From Candidatus Thioglobus sp. (GTDB lineage: Bacteria > Pseudomonadota > Gammaproteobacteria > PS1 > Pseudothioglobaceae), in assembly GCA_012959965.1 (NCBI GenBank), contig DUCF01000026.1, positions 1 through 64,000 on the forward strand: a DNA stretch of 64,000 bases. Direction: 5' to 3'. This document shows, in pieces, positions 55,738 to 64,000 of the stretch. Within the stretch, counting starts at the first letter, position 1; the number at the start of each line of letters is the position of its first letter. The notes beneath the pieces are model-generated. The model was not told the DNA's origin. It did no database searches and saw nothing but the letters and a program-made list of their open reading frames with translations. A program made the position numbers and the translations under genes.

Positions 55738-56091
55738 ATGAATACTGCAGAAATTATTGATGAAGCTGAAATAACTTTTAGCGACAGTGCCGCAAATCGC
55801 GTCTCTCAGCTCATCAAAGAAGAGAAAAATCCAGACCTAAAACTACGAGTGTATATCACTGGTGGTGGCTGTTCGGGGTTTTCTTACGGCTTTACCTTTG
55901 ATGAGAATATCAAAGAGGGTGACAGTGGTGTCAAAAACCAAGGTGTTCAGTTGGTCATTGATCCAATGAGCTACCAATATCTTATCGGCTCAACTGTCAA
56001 CTATTTAGAAGATTTGCAAGGCGCGCGCTTCGTTGTGAGCAATCCAAATGCCAAAACGACTTGCGGCTGCGGATCTTCGTTTTCTATTTAA
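55738..56091 (+). CDS. erpA: Iron-sulfur cluster insertion protein ErpA
   Basis: A-type carrier that delivers iron-sulfur clusters to enzymes of isoprenoid and respiratory metabolism. 117 aa with the three conserved cysteines: [11 protein letters not shown] and CGCGSSF near the C-terminus. Lies 6 bp after argC, a common gammaproteobacterial pairing. Confidence 0.95.
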   Translation: MNTAEIIDEAEITFSDSAANRVSQLIKEEKNPDLKLRVYITGGGCSGFSYGFTFDENIKEGDSGVKNQGVQLVIDPMSYQYLIGSTVNYLEDLQGARFVVSNPNAKTTCGCGSSFSI

Positions 56092-56102
56092 AAGGAGTAA
56101 AA

Positions 56103-57239
56103 ATGATAGACTACATTCCAGGACTGGCAAATGTGCCGGCAACCGAATCATCCATTTCATCTATTGATGGTCCAAACGGCGTTCTAGCTTATCGAGGCTA
56201 CTCAATTCAAGACCTGTGTAAGTATTCTTCTTTTGAAGAAACTGCGCTACTACTACAAAACGGCGAACTTCCAAACACTAAAGAACTGGAAGAGTTCAAA
56301 GATTTGCTTCATAAAAAATACGAGGTAAAGCGCAACATTCGAGCGCTTCTTTGGTCGCTACCTTCAAGCGGCCACCCGATGGACGTATTGCAAACAGCGA
56401 TTGCAGCCATGGCGACTTTCTACCCTGATGCAGGCGCAAGTCAACCAGATTCTGCCTACACACAAAACGCTCTAGTAAAAATTATCTCAAGCATGAGCAC
56501 TTTGGTGGCAATGTGGACGCGTATTTCTCGTGGTTACGACCCTATTAAGCCAGCAAGCAACCTCGGCTACGCAGAAAACTTTATGTATATGTGCTTTGGC
56601 GAAAAGGCCGATCCCGACCTCGTTAAACTTTTCGATGTGTGTTTAATTCTCCATGCAGAGCACACTATTAACGCCTCAACCTTCTCAACAATGGTAACCG
56701 CCTCAAGTTTGGCCAACCCATTCTCTTCCATTTCAGCTGGCGTAGGAACGCTAGCGGGTCCGTTGCACGGCGGCGCAAATGAAAGTGTTTTAAAAATGCT
56801 TGACGAAATTGGTTCACCAGAAAACGCAAGATCATGGATTGAAGGCCGCCTTAAGAACAAACAGGTGATTTGGGGCATGGGACATCGCGAATACAGAACC
56901 AAAGATCCAAGAGCAACCATTTTAGAAAAAATGATTAAAGACTACGTTGCAAAGACTGGCATCACTCTTTCGAACCGCTTCGAAACGGCCTTAGAGGTTG
57001 AATCTATCTGTGAAGAGCTGCTAAGCCATAAAGGCGTTTACCCAAATGTCGACTTCTACTCAGGCGTACTTTATTCTGAAGTATTTAAGTTTACGCCAGA
57101 ACACTTTACGCCAATTTTTGCGATGTCGCGTTCTGCTGGTTGGGCCGCTCACTGGCACGAACAAGTGTCAAACAACCGCATCTTTAGACCAACGCAAATC
57201 TATACCGGCCATGACTTTAGGGACTACCCTACAAGCTAG
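56103..57239 (+). CDS. gltA: Citrate synthase
   Basis: Condenses acetyl-CoA and oxaloacetate. I chose the ATG at 56103 (378 aa, AAGGAG upstream); the longer frame would overlap erpA. Active-site motifs: [11 protein letters not shown] (His), GPLHGGANE (His), [14 protein letters not shown], and catalytic Asp in [11 protein letters not shown]. The short N-terminus ([22 protein letters not shown]) resembles the non-allosteric, Gram-positive/cyanobacterial-like group rather than the 427-aa E. coli enzyme. Gene placement between erpA and ubiE is unusual compared with its normal position near sdh. Confidence 0.93.
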   Translation: MIDYIPGLANVPATESSISSIDGPNGVLAYRGYSIQDLCKYSSFEETALLLQNGELPNTKELEEFKDLLHKKYEVKRNIRALLWSLPSSGHPMDVLQTAIAAMATFYPDAGASQPDSAYTQNALVKIISSMSTLVAMWTRISRGYDPIKPASNLGYAENFMYMCFGEKADPDLVKLFDVCLILHAEHTINASTFSTMVTASSLANPFSSISAGVGTLAGPLHGGANESVLKMLDEIGSPENARSWIEGRLKNKQVIWGMGHREYRTKDPRATILEKMIKDYVAKTGITLSNRFETALEVESICEELLSHKGVYPNVDFYSGVLYSEVFKFTPEHFTPIFAMSRSAGWAAHWHEQVSNNRIFRPTQIYTGHDFRDYPTS

Positions 57240-57241
57240 CC

Positions 57242-57982
57242 ATGAATAAAGCCACGCACTTTGGCTATCAACAAGTAGACGCCGCTGACAAGCAAGGCTT
57301 GGTCAAAGGTGTCTTCGACTCAGTAGCGAACAACTACGACCTAATGAACGACGTCCTTTCTATGGGTGCTCATCGCCTGTGGAAGCGTTACGCGATTGGC
57401 CTTAGCAATGTCGGCACAGGCGACAAAGTGCTGGATATTGCCGGTGGTACAGGCGATTTAGCGATTAAATTTAGAAAAAAGGTTGGCGCAACCGGTCAAG
57501 TCATTTTGTCGGATATCAACGGCGCCATGCTTGAAGAGGGCAGAAAAAACCTCATTAATCGTGGTTTAGTGGATGTTGAGTTTGTCCAGGCCAATGCCGA
57601 ATCCCTGCCTTTCGAAGACAACACTTTTGATTGCGTCAGTATTGCTTTTGGCCTAAGAAATGTCACCGATAAAGATGCTGCGCTTAAGCAAATGCACCGC
57701 GTACTAAAAAAAGGTGGCTGCTTGTTGGTGTTGGAATTTTCAAAAGTTGATAATGCTTTTTTAGAAAAATTCTACGATTTTTATTCCTTCAGCGTTATGC
57801 CAAAACTTGGCGGCCTGATTGCCAACGACGAGGAAAGCTACCAATACCTAGCAGAATCTATTCGCAAACACCCAGACCAGGAAACATTAAAGCAAATGGC
57901 GCTTGATGCCGGCTTTGCCTTCTGCGAATACCACAATCTTTCTGGCGGCATTGTTGCGCTTCACAAGGCCGTTAAGGCTTAG
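57242..57982 (+). CDS. ubiE: Ubiquinone/menaquinone C-methyltransferase
   Basis: SAM-dependent methylation of the quinone ring, 246 aa. Motif [16 protein letters not shown] near residue 65; family signatures [18 protein letters not shown]-like ([17 protein letters not shown]) near 33 and [27 protein letters not shown] near 135. It starts 2 bp after gltA and is followed by ubiJ and ubiB, the standard ubi cluster. Confidence 0.96.
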   Translation: MNKATHFGYQQVDAADKQGLVKGVFDSVANNYDLMNDVLSMGAHRLWKRYAIGLSNVGTGDKVLDIAGGTGDLAIKFRKKVGATGQVILSDINGAMLEEGRKNLINRGLVDVEFVQANAESLPFEDNTFDCVSIAFGLRNVTDKDAALKQMHRVLKKGGCLLVLEFSKVDNAFLEKFYDFYSFSVMPKLGGLIANDEESYQYLAESIRKHPDQETLKQMALDAGFAFCEYHNLSGGIVALHKAVKA

Positions 57983-57988
57983 ACCAAC

Positions 57989-58504
57989 ATGCTTCGCCTT
58001 GCCCTTGAAAAAACCTTGAATTTATTAATCGCCAACGGCGTGGTAAAGCTGGGCAAGCTTGAAGGTCAAAACATCGCCCTGCACGTGCCAGAGCTTGGCT
58101 TGAGCCTGTACTTCGTCTGCATCAACTCGCGCATTTATGTGCTTGAAACACAACAACAAAGCGCAGACGTTGACATTACGCTGAACCAGTCAGCCTTTTT
58201 GTCGCTGTTTAAGGGTAAAGAGCTCAAAGAATTACTCGCCAACGACGAAGTTGTCATTAGTGGCAATGTCAAGGTTGCACAAGCCCTCTCTGATTTATTT
58301 GCAGAAACGTCAGTCGATGTTGAAGAGTTGATATCGCAGCACACTGGCGACATTGTGGCGCACCAACTAGGCAAAGCAATTCGTTTTGCCAAAAAAAGAC
58401 CCTGCGACAACGTAAGCGACATTGTTGAAACAATGAAAGACGACCTCTCAACCTTACTGGTCAACCCCTCTCGTTCACGTTTTTTTAATGGCGGGGCAAA
58501 ATAG
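57989..58504 (+). CDS. ubiJ: Ubiquinone biosynthesis accessory factor UbiJ
   Basis: 171 aa. N-terminal SCP2-like lipid-binding domain (residues about 10-115) that holds hydrophobic ubiquinone intermediates for the Ubi metabolon; C-terminal helical part SQHTGDIVAHQLGKAIRFAKK. Found between ubiE and ubiB as in most gammaproteobacteria, and directly abutting ubiB. Confidence 0.92.
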   Translation: MLRLALEKTLNLLIANGVVKLGKLEGQNIALHVPELGLSLYFVCINSRIYVLETQQQSADVDITLNQSAFLSLFKGKELKELLANDEVVISGNVKVAQALSDLFAETSVDVEELISQHTGDIVAHQLGKAIRFAKKRPCDNVSDIVETMKDDLSTLLVNPSRSRFFNGGAK

Positions 58505-60109
58505 ATGAGAAGCCTACTGCGCTTTATTCGCATTTCTCGTGTACTGGTTCGTTATCGACTTGATAACCTCATTCTCTCAACGCCTTTACTAAAAAGCTTT
58601 AAGCCGTTGATATATCTGACACCATGGCACTATTTTCCTTCTAGCAAACTCTCTCGAGGCGAGCGAATCCGCCGAGCACTAGAAGAACTGGGGCCGATTT
58701 TTATTAAATTTGGCCAAACTTTGTCGACGCGTAGAGACTTATTGCCAGACGATATTGGCGATGAACTCGCCAAATTGCAAGACAAGTGCCCGCCATTTCC
58801 AGCATCAGAATCCAAGACCATTATTGAAAAAGCACTGGGTGCTAGCGTCGCCGAGCTTTTTACTTCTTTTGATGACGCACCACTTGCCTCCGCCTCTATC
58901 GCACAAGTGCATAGCGCTGTGAGCCTTGACGGCGAAGAAATCATTATTAAGGTTGTTCGCCCCGACATTAAAAAGAAAATCAAGCGCGACCTCAGGCTGC
59001 TTTACGCCTTTGCGGCGCTAGCTGAAAAACACCCCGACGGCAAAAGACTGTGTCCAGTTGAGGCTGTGGCCGAATTTGAGGGCATTATTTACAACGAACT
59101 CAATATGATGACAGAGGCTGCAAACGCCTCCTTGCTTAGAAAGAACTTCGAGGGTTCGGACCTCTTATATGTGCCTAAGGTGCATTGGGATTTATGCCGT
59201 GCAAATGTGCTGGTAACAGAGCGCATCTATGGCACACCTATTAGTAAAATCGAGACTCTTAAAGAAAACAATGTTGACTTAAAGGTGCTTGCTGAGAATG
59301 GTGTTGTTATCTTTTTCACCCAGGTGTTTGAGCACAATTTCTTCCATGCAGACATGCACCCAGGCAACATTTTTGTCGGTGAAGGCGAGCAATACATAGG
59401 CATTGATTTTGGCATCATGGGCAGCCTAAGTGACGAGGATCAATACTACTTAGCACAAAACTTTTTGGCCTTTTTTAACCAAGACTACAAACGCGTGGCT
59501 CAGGTGCACCTTGAGTCTGGCTGGGTGCCAGAGGGCACCAATATCTTGGAATTTGAAAACGCCATTCGCAGTGTTTGTGAGCCCATTTTTCAAAAACCTC
59601 TTAGCGAAATATCTTTTGGCTTGGTGCTTTTAAGCCTGTTTAAAGAGGCCAGACGATTTAACATCTCCATTCAACCGCAGTTGTTGCTTTTGGACAAAAC
59701 CCTGCTAAATATTGAAGGCCTTGGCCGTACGCTTTATCCCGATTTAGACCTGTGGGCAACCGCCAAACCGTTCCTGGAAAATCTGGTCAAAGAAAAGTAC
59801 AGCTTTAAAAACTCGGTCAAACAGATATCCGAGCAACTGCCTGAGCTGTTGGCCGAATTACCGCAACTGCCTATGCTTGCCATTAAAGCACTGAAACAGC
59901 TTGAAAAAGGTGCGGAAGGACAAAAAATCGCCAAACAACAAACCGAGATTATTGTTAAGCAATTAAAAGAAAACGCAGCCAAACAAAGCGCTGTTATTAT
60001 TGCAGGCACACTGATCATTCTTTCGGGCATTTTCATTGCCCAATCCCTTGTGCTCTACGCCTGCGTGAGTGGTGCAGCCGGTGTTTTGTTTTGGCTCAAA
60101 TCCCGGTAG
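58505..60109 (+). CDS. ubiB: Ubiquinone biosynthesis protein UbiB (atypical kinase/ATPase)
   Basis: 534 aa, ADCK/UbiB family. KxGQ motif in FIKFGQTLSTRRDLLP near residue 73, ATP-lysine region in EIIIKVVRPDIKK near 145, HADMHPGNIFV near 280 and GIDFGIMG near 298. Two C-terminal membrane helices (about 495-530). Supports extraction of quinone precursors from the membrane. Start abuts the ubiJ stop. Confidence 0.96.
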   Translation: MRSLLRFIRISRVLVRYRLDNLILSTPLLKSFKPLIYLTPWHYFPSSKLSRGERIRRALEELGPIFIKFGQTLSTRRDLLPDDIGDELAKLQDKCPPFPASESKTIIEKALGASVAELFTSFDDAPLASASIAQVHSAVSLDGEEIIIKVVRPDIKKKIKRDLRLLYAFAALAEKHPDGKRLCPVEAVAEFEGIIYNELNMMTEAANASLLRKNFEGSDLLYVPKVHWDLCRANVLVTERIYGTPISKIETLKENNVDLKVLAENGVVIFFTQVFEHNFFHADMHPGNIFVGEGEQYIGIDFGIMGSLSDEDQYYLAQNFLAFFNQDYKRVAQVHLESGWVPEGTNILEFENAIRSVCEPIFQKPLSEISFGLVLLSLFKEARRFNISIQPQLLLLDKTLLNIEGLGRTLYPDLDLWATAKPFLENLVKEKYSFKNSVKQISEQLPELLAELPQLPMLAIKALKQLEKGAEGQKIAKQQTEIIVKQLKENAAKQSAVIIAGTLIILSGIFIAQSLVLYACVSGAAGVLFWLKSR

Positions 60110-60119
60110 TGCAATTGCG

Positions 60120-60147
60120 TTGCAAGGCCTTCATTTTCGGGTAAAAT
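60120..60147 (+). promoter_or_regulatory. Possible promoter of rplY
   Basis: TTGCAA (60120-60125), 16-bp spacer, TAAAAT (60142-60147), about 85 bp before the rplY start. The predicted RNA begins just before the two hairpins in the leader. Confidence 0.4.
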
Positions 60148-60157
60148 TACCTCCCAG

Positions 60158-60210
60158 TCTGCTTGGTCGCAAAGCAGCATAAAAGCGACATCACATTTGT
60201 GATGTTTTTT
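60158..60210 (+). promoter_or_regulatory. rplY leader hairpins, including a terminator-like stem
   Basis: A CTGCTT/AAGCAG hairpin (60158-60176) is followed by a perfect ACATCACA/TGTGATGT stem with a TT loop (60188-60205) and a T run (to 60210). The second ends 16 bp before the ribosome-binding site of rplY. It may end ubiB transcripts, or act as an attenuator; L25 leaders are predicted in gammaproteobacteria. Confidence 0.55.
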
Positions 60211-60231
60211 GCATTTAATGGAGAACCCAAA

Positions 60232-60912
60232 ATGAGTATTACTGTAAACGCCATTGCGCGTGAAGACCAGGGCAAAGGTGCGAGCCGCCGCCTGCGTAAA
60301 GAAGAAAAAGTACCAGGTATTGTTTATGGTGGCAAAGATGCCCCGTCAATGCTAACTGTTGACTTTCATGAAATTACCCACTTACTAGAAAACGAAGATT
60401 CTTTTACTTCGGTGCTGGATCTAGTTGTTGGCAAAAACAAAGAGTCGGTTATTATTAAAGACTTGCAACGCCACCCTTCGAAAAACACCATCAGTCATAT
60501 TGACTTTTTGCGTGTTGATGCGAAGCATGCGCTTGTCACAACATCACCACTTCACTTTATTGGCGAAGAAGAAAACGAAGCGTTACGCCTTGGTGCTCTT
60601 TTGAACCAGTTTGTCGTTGCGGTTGAAATTTCATGCCTACCTAAAGACATGCCTCACGGCATTGATGTAGATATTAGTGGCCTAGCGATTGGCGACCATA
60701 TCAGTCTTACAGGCCTAGTATTGCCTAAGGGTGTTACTATTACAGCCCTTCAGCACGAAGATGTTGAAGCACACGACCAAACGGTTGTTTCAATTTCTGA
60801 AGCTAAAGTTGTTACTGAGGAAGAGGAAGACTTTTCAGAGGCGCCTGTCGCTCCTGAAAGCGACGACGCCGAGAGCGACGCTGCCTCTGAAGATGGAGAC
60901 AACGAAGCCTAA
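60232..60912 (+). CDS. rplY: Ribosomal protein L25 (general stress protein Ctc form)
   Basis: Binds 5S rRNA in the large subunit. I chose the ATG at 60232 (226 aa, GGAG upstream) rather than the open frame from 60163, which would include the terminator-like hairpin. N-terminal L25 domain (about 1-95, GKGASRRLRKEEKVPGIVYGG, LQRHPSKNTISHIDFLRV) and a C-terminal TL5/Ctc beta domain (about 100-190), then an acidic tail of Asp/Glu and Ala. Followed by pth, the typical neighbour. Confidence 0.96.
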   Translation: MSITVNAIAREDQGKGASRRLRKEEKVPGIVYGGKDAPSMLTVDFHEITHLLENEDSFTSVLDLVVGKNKESVIIKDLQRHPSKNTISHIDFLRVDAKHALVTTSPLHFIGEEENEALRLGALLNQFVVAVEISCLPKDMPHGIDVDISGLAIGDHISLTGLVLPKGVTITALQHEDVEAHDQTVVSISEAKVVTEEEEDFSEAPVAPESDDAESDAASEDGDNEA

Positions 60913-60953
60913 TGTGATTGGTCTTTTTGACTCAATAAACACATCAAAGCATT

Positions 60954-61547
60954 GTGGCTATTAAGCTGATTGTTGGCCTGGGCAACCCGGGCAAAGACTA
61001 TCAAGCACACCGTCACAATGCTGGCTTCTGGTTTGTTGAAGCATTGGCGCACCAACTGGGCGCCAGCTTCAACAAACAATCTAAATTTTTTGGCGAAACA
61101 AGCGAAGCCTTGCTGGCCAATAAAAAGGTACGTTTTTTAAAGCCTCAAACCTTCATGAACTGTTCGGGCCAAGCCATTCAATCGCTGGCCAACTATTTCA
61201 ATATTGAAGCTGAGGAAATACTCGTTGTACACGACGAGCTGGATCTTAATCCGGGAACAACAAAATTAAAAAAAGGCGGCGGCCACGGCGGCCATAACGG
61301 CCTAAGAGACACAATCAAGGCGCTAGACAGTAAAGAGTTTTACCGCCTGAGAATCGGCGTTGGCCACCCGGGCAACAAAAACGAAGTGGTCAACTTTGTT
61401 CTAAACCAACCAAGCGCAAAAGAACTAACCCTAATTGAAGACAGCATGGGTGACGCTATAACCGTCATAAGCCAAATCGTCGAGGGTAAATTTGAAGAAG
61501 CAATGAAGAAGCTGCACACAGCACAAGGAGAAGTAAATGGGATTTAA
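60954..61547 (+). CDS. pth: Peptidyl-tRNA hydrolase
   Basis: Recycles peptidyl-tRNA released from ribosomes. 197 aa from a GTG start at 60954 ([16 protein letters not shown]); no upstream ATG is in frame and no clear ribosome-binding site is seen. Catalytic His in HRHNAGF near residue 20, and [19 protein letters not shown] with the conserved Asp near 95, [12 protein letters not shown]. The 3' end overlaps ychF by 11 bp. Confidence 0.96.
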   Translation: MAIKLIVGLGNPGKDYQAHRHNAGFWFVEALAHQLGASFNKQSKFFGETSEALLANKKVRFLKPQTFMNCSGQAIQSLANYFNIEAEEILVVHDELDLNPGTTKLKKGGGHGGHNGLRDTIKALDSKEFYRLRIGVGHPGNKNEVVNFVLNQPSAKELTLIEDSMGDAITVISQIVEGKFEEAMKKLHTAQGEVNGI

Positions 61548-62628
61548 ATGTGGCATTGTAGGCCTGCCAAACGTCGGCAAATCAACCCTTTTTAACGCAC
61601 TTACTATGGCGGGTATTGATGCCGCGAACTACCCTTTTTGCACCATTGAGCCGAACGTGGGCGTTGTGCCTGTCAACGACATCCGTCTAAGTCAGTTAGC
61701 GGCCATTGTCTCACCTGAAAAAATCTTACCAACTACAATGGAGTTTGTTGATATTGCCGGCTTGGTCGAAGGCGCCTCAAAAGGCGAAGGCCTTGGCAAT
61801 CAATTTTTGTCCAATATTCGTGAAACCGACGCAATTTTGCACGTTGTGCGCTGTTTTGAAAACGAGGACGTTATCCATGTCGCTGGCAAAGTGTCGCCAC
61901 TCGATGACATTGAAATCATTAATACAGAATTAGCACTGGCGGATATGTTGGCCGTAGAAAAACTCTATCAAAAGGCACTGAAAAACACCAAATCTGGCCA
62001 GAAAGAGGGTTTGCCCCTTAAAAGCCTGCTTGAAAAAATCATGCCAGCGCTTGAGGATGGCCTGCCGGTTAGGTTGCTTGAGTTTAATGAAGAAGAGACT
62101 AAGCTGCTTAAAGGTTTACAGCTTTTAACCTCAAAACCGGTGCTCTACGTTGCCAACGTAAGCGAGAGTGGCTTTTCAGACAATCCATACCTAAATGCAG
62201 TTGAGGACTTTGCTGGCCAAGAAAACTCGCAAGTTGTGAGTATTTGTGCCGACATTGAGTCCGAAATTGCCGAGCTGGACGACGAAGACAAGCAAAGTTT
62301 TTTGGATGAAATGGGACAAACAGAATCAGGCTTGGACCGTTTAATTCATGCAGGCTATAAGTTACTTGGTTTACAAACATACTTTACCGCTGGCGTTAAA
62401 GAAGTCCGTGCATGGACAATCAACATTGGCGACAGTGCGCCTGTTGCGGCTGGTAAAATTCATGGTGACTTTGAAAAAGGCTTTATTCGAGCAGAAACGG
62501 TAGCCTTTAATGACTTTCTTGAGTGTGAGGGCGAGAAGGGCGCAAAAGACGCAGGTAAATTGAGATCCGAAGGAAAAGAATATATTGTTAAAGATGGAGA
62601 TGTCGTTCACTTCCTATTTAACGTCTAA
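61537..62628 (+). CDS. ychF: Redox-/ribosome-associated ATPase YchF (OLA1)
   Basis: 363 aa. P-loop GLPNVGKST near residue 8, switch regions [10 protein letters not shown] and [20 protein letters not shown], a coiled coil (about 130-200), and a C-terminal TGS domain ([15 protein letters not shown] onward). The NKxD guanine motif is replaced by YVANVSE, the known reason YchF prefers ATP. Preceded by GGAGAAG inside the pth end. Confidence 0.97.
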   Translation: MGFKCGIVGLPNVGKSTLFNALTMAGIDAANYPFCTIEPNVGVVPVNDIRLSQLAAIVSPEKILPTTMEFVDIAGLVEGASKGEGLGNQFLSNIRETDAILHVVRCFENEDVIHVAGKVSPLDDIEIINTELALADMLAVEKLYQKALKNTKSGQKEGLPLKSLLEKIMPALEDGLPVRLLEFNEEETKLLKGLQLLTSKPVLYVANVSESGFSDNPYLNAVEDFAGQENSQVVSICADIESEIAELDDEDKQSFLDEMGQTESGLDRLIHAGYKLLGLQTYFTAGVKEVRAWTINIGDSAPVAAGKIHGDFEKGFIRAETVAFNDFLECEGEKGAKDAGKLRSEGKEYIVKDGDVVHFLFNV

Positions 62629-62648
62629 TAAACAACCATACGCAGGTA

Positions 62649-64000
62649 ATGAAACAAACAAAATTACTCATCATCCTTGACGGCTGGGGCCATTCAGAAA
62701 ATAGCGAAAACAACGCAATAGCGCTTGCCGACACGCCGGTTTGGGACTCTCTTATAAGTCAATACCCAAACACACTGATTGGCACTTCTGGTGTAAGCGT
62801 TGGCCTTCCTGACGGACAAATGGGCAACTCTGAAGTGGGCCACCTAACCATTGGCTCCGGCAGAATCATTGAGCAAAACTACACCCTTATCCAAAACGAT
62901 ATTGACTCGGGCGCCTTTACTGACAACACTACCTTGTGCTTGGCATTAAATACTGTCAACGATAACGGCAAGGCAGTCCACATTATGGGTCAATTGTCTG
63001 ATGGTGGTGTGCATTCACACCATAACCAAATTTTAGCAATGCTTGAAATGGCCAGTCAAAAAGGTTGTGCAGAAATTTACCTTCACATCTTCACCGATGG
63101 CAGGGACACACCACCGAACAGCGCTAACGAATTTATAGCCGATTTAGAAGAAAAAATAGTCGCTCTTGGCAAGGGTCGAATCGCCTCTGTTGTTGGCCGT
63201 TTCTATGCAATGGACAGAGACAACCGCTGGAATAGAGTTGAAAAAGCCTACAACCTCCTTGTCAATGGAAAAGGCGCGTACGGCGCAACTACTGCAGCTG
63301 AGGCTGTCGAAGCAGCCTATGAGCGCGGCGAAACTGACGAGTTTATCAAGCCGACCACTATTGGCGAAGCGGTAACAGTCAATGAAGGTGATGCGGTTAT
63401 TTTTATGAATTTTCGCGCCGATCGTGCGCGCGAATTGACCCAAGCAATGACAGCTGCTGATTTTTCAGGGTTTTCACGTGAAACATTTACGCCAATACAC
63501 TTTGTTTGCTTAACCGAATACAAAGAAGCCTTTAACTTGCCTTGTGCATACCCACCAAAAACCATCGACAATACGCTGGGTAGATACATCTCAGATTTGG
63601 GCATGAGCCAGCTACGAATAGCCGAGACAGAAAAATATGCACACGTTACTTTTTTCTTTAATGGCGGCCTTGAAGACCCCCTGCTAGGAGAAGACAGAAC
63701 GCTTATTCAATCGCCCGATGTGGCCACTTATGATCTTCAGCCTGAAATGAGTGCGCCTGAATTAACCAACGCTCTTGTCGCTTCAATTGAGTCCGGCAAA
63801 TACGATTTAATTATTTGTAATTATGCCAACACCGACATGGTCGGACACAGCGGCAAACTTTCTGCCGCTATTAGCGCAGTTGAGGCCGTTGACATCTGCC
63901 TAGGAAGAATTCACAAGGCTTGTCAAAATACTGGCGCAGAAATACTTATCACTGCAGATCACGGCAACGCCGAACAAATGGTTAATCCAAAAACCAACAA
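62649..64000 (+). CDS. gpmI: 2,3-bisphosphoglycerate-independent phosphoglycerate mutase, N-terminal part
   Basis: Glycolytic interconversion of 3- and 2-phosphoglycerate, Mn-dependent. About 450 codons are present (ATG 62649, AGGT upstream) and the frame runs off the end of the window; the family is about 510 aa. N-terminal LLIILDGWGHSENSENNAI, phosphoserine nucleophile in QMGNSEVGHLTIGSGR near residue 60, SDGGVHSHHNQILAML near 120, FTDGRDTPP near 150, NFRADRARE near 255, YANTDMVGHSGK near 390 and TADHGNAEQM near the edge. Confidence 0.97.
   Translation, partial: MKQTKLLIILDGWGHSENSENNAIALADTPVWDSLISQYPNTLIGTSGVSVGLPDGQMGNSEVGHLTIGSGRIIEQNYTLIQNDIDSGAFTDNTTLCLALNTVNDNGKAVHIMGQLSDGGVHSHHNQILAMLEMASQKGCAEIYLHIFTDGRDTPPNSANEFIADLEEKIVALGKGRIASVVGRFYAMDRDNRWNRVEKAYNLLVNGKGAYGATTAAEAVEAAYERGETDEFIKPTTIGEAVTVNEGDAVIFMNFRADRARELTQAMTAADFSGFSRETFTPIHFVCLTEYKEAFNLPCAYPPKTIDNTLGRYISDLGMSQLRIAETEKYAHVTFFFNGGLEDPLLGEDRTLIQSPDVATYDLQPEMSAPELTNALVASIESGKYDLIICNYANTDMVGHSGKLSAAISAVEAVDICLGRIHKACQNTGAEILITADHGNAEQMVNPKTN

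Overview
The window looks like the chromosome of a heterotrophic, aerobic gammaproteobacterium, probably marine. Gammaproteobacterial markers are the atpIBEFHA order, the 180-kDa-type NAD glutamate dehydrogenase, nadK-recN divergent from grpE, accBC, argC-erpA, ubiE-ubiJ-ubiB and rplY-pth-ychF. Base composition is moderate, with very AT-rich gaps between genes. I cannot name the genus. I saw no tRNA, rRNA, CRISPR array, phage or intact insertion sequence.

Layout. (1) 1-3.1 kb: the 5' part of the ATP synthase operon on the minus strand. (2) 3.5-11.3 kb: gdhB, recN, nadK, grpE. (3) 11.7-15.0 kb: a serine-synthesis operon (DUF1015 protein, serC of an uncommon type, serA) behind a promoter with 20-bp tandem repeats. 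(4) 15.1-16.1 kb: a SnoaL-like protein and a hotdog thioesterase. (5) 16.1-34.0 kb, all minus strand: a branched-chain amino acid degradation region. It holds a fused 2-oxoacid (indolepyruvate-type) ferredoxin oxidoreductase, an Lrp/AsnC regulator, the complete leucine liuBCDEA set, and an isoleucine/valine operon (thiolase, acyl-CoA dehydrogenase, enoyl-CoA hydratase, 3-hydroxyisobutyryl-CoA hydrolase, mmsB, SDR). (6) 34.2-44.7 kb, minus strand: a LIV-type ABC importer with its binding protein, an acyl-CoA ligase, a PaaK-like ligase, a class III CoA-transferase and a methyltransferase, apparently for uptake and CoA activation of an organic acid. (7) 45.3-50.0 kb, plus strand: an unassigned catabolic operon (alpha/beta hydrolase, flavin reductase with an extra domain, luciferase-family monooxygenase, aldehyde dehydrogenase, CMD-family protein). 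(8) 50.1-64 kb, plus strand: housekeeping genes dsbD (with a duplicated N-terminal domain), aroQ, accBC, argC, erpA, gltA, ubiEJB, rplY, pth, ychF and the start of gpmI.

The main new observations are regulatory. A 66-bp block with a 15-bp near-palindrome, CAAAACTATATTnTG, lies upstream of the oxidoreductase gene, of the Lrp/AsnC gene itself and of the liu operon, aligned without gaps. This suggests a local autoregulated regulon joining 2-oxoacid oxidation to leucine degradation. A second, unrelated palindrome, TTGTnAACAA, occurs as a pair in both promoter regions of the ABC-transporter/ligase cluster.

The 800-bp gap between the Lrp gene and the oxidoreductase is not empty. It holds a decayed thiolase fused by deletion to the last codons of an SDR, a relic of a second copy of the Ile/Val operon (first and last genes kept, middle lost). 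In both loci the 66-bp block lies just after the SDR end, so a segment carrying operon and promoter may have been duplicated.
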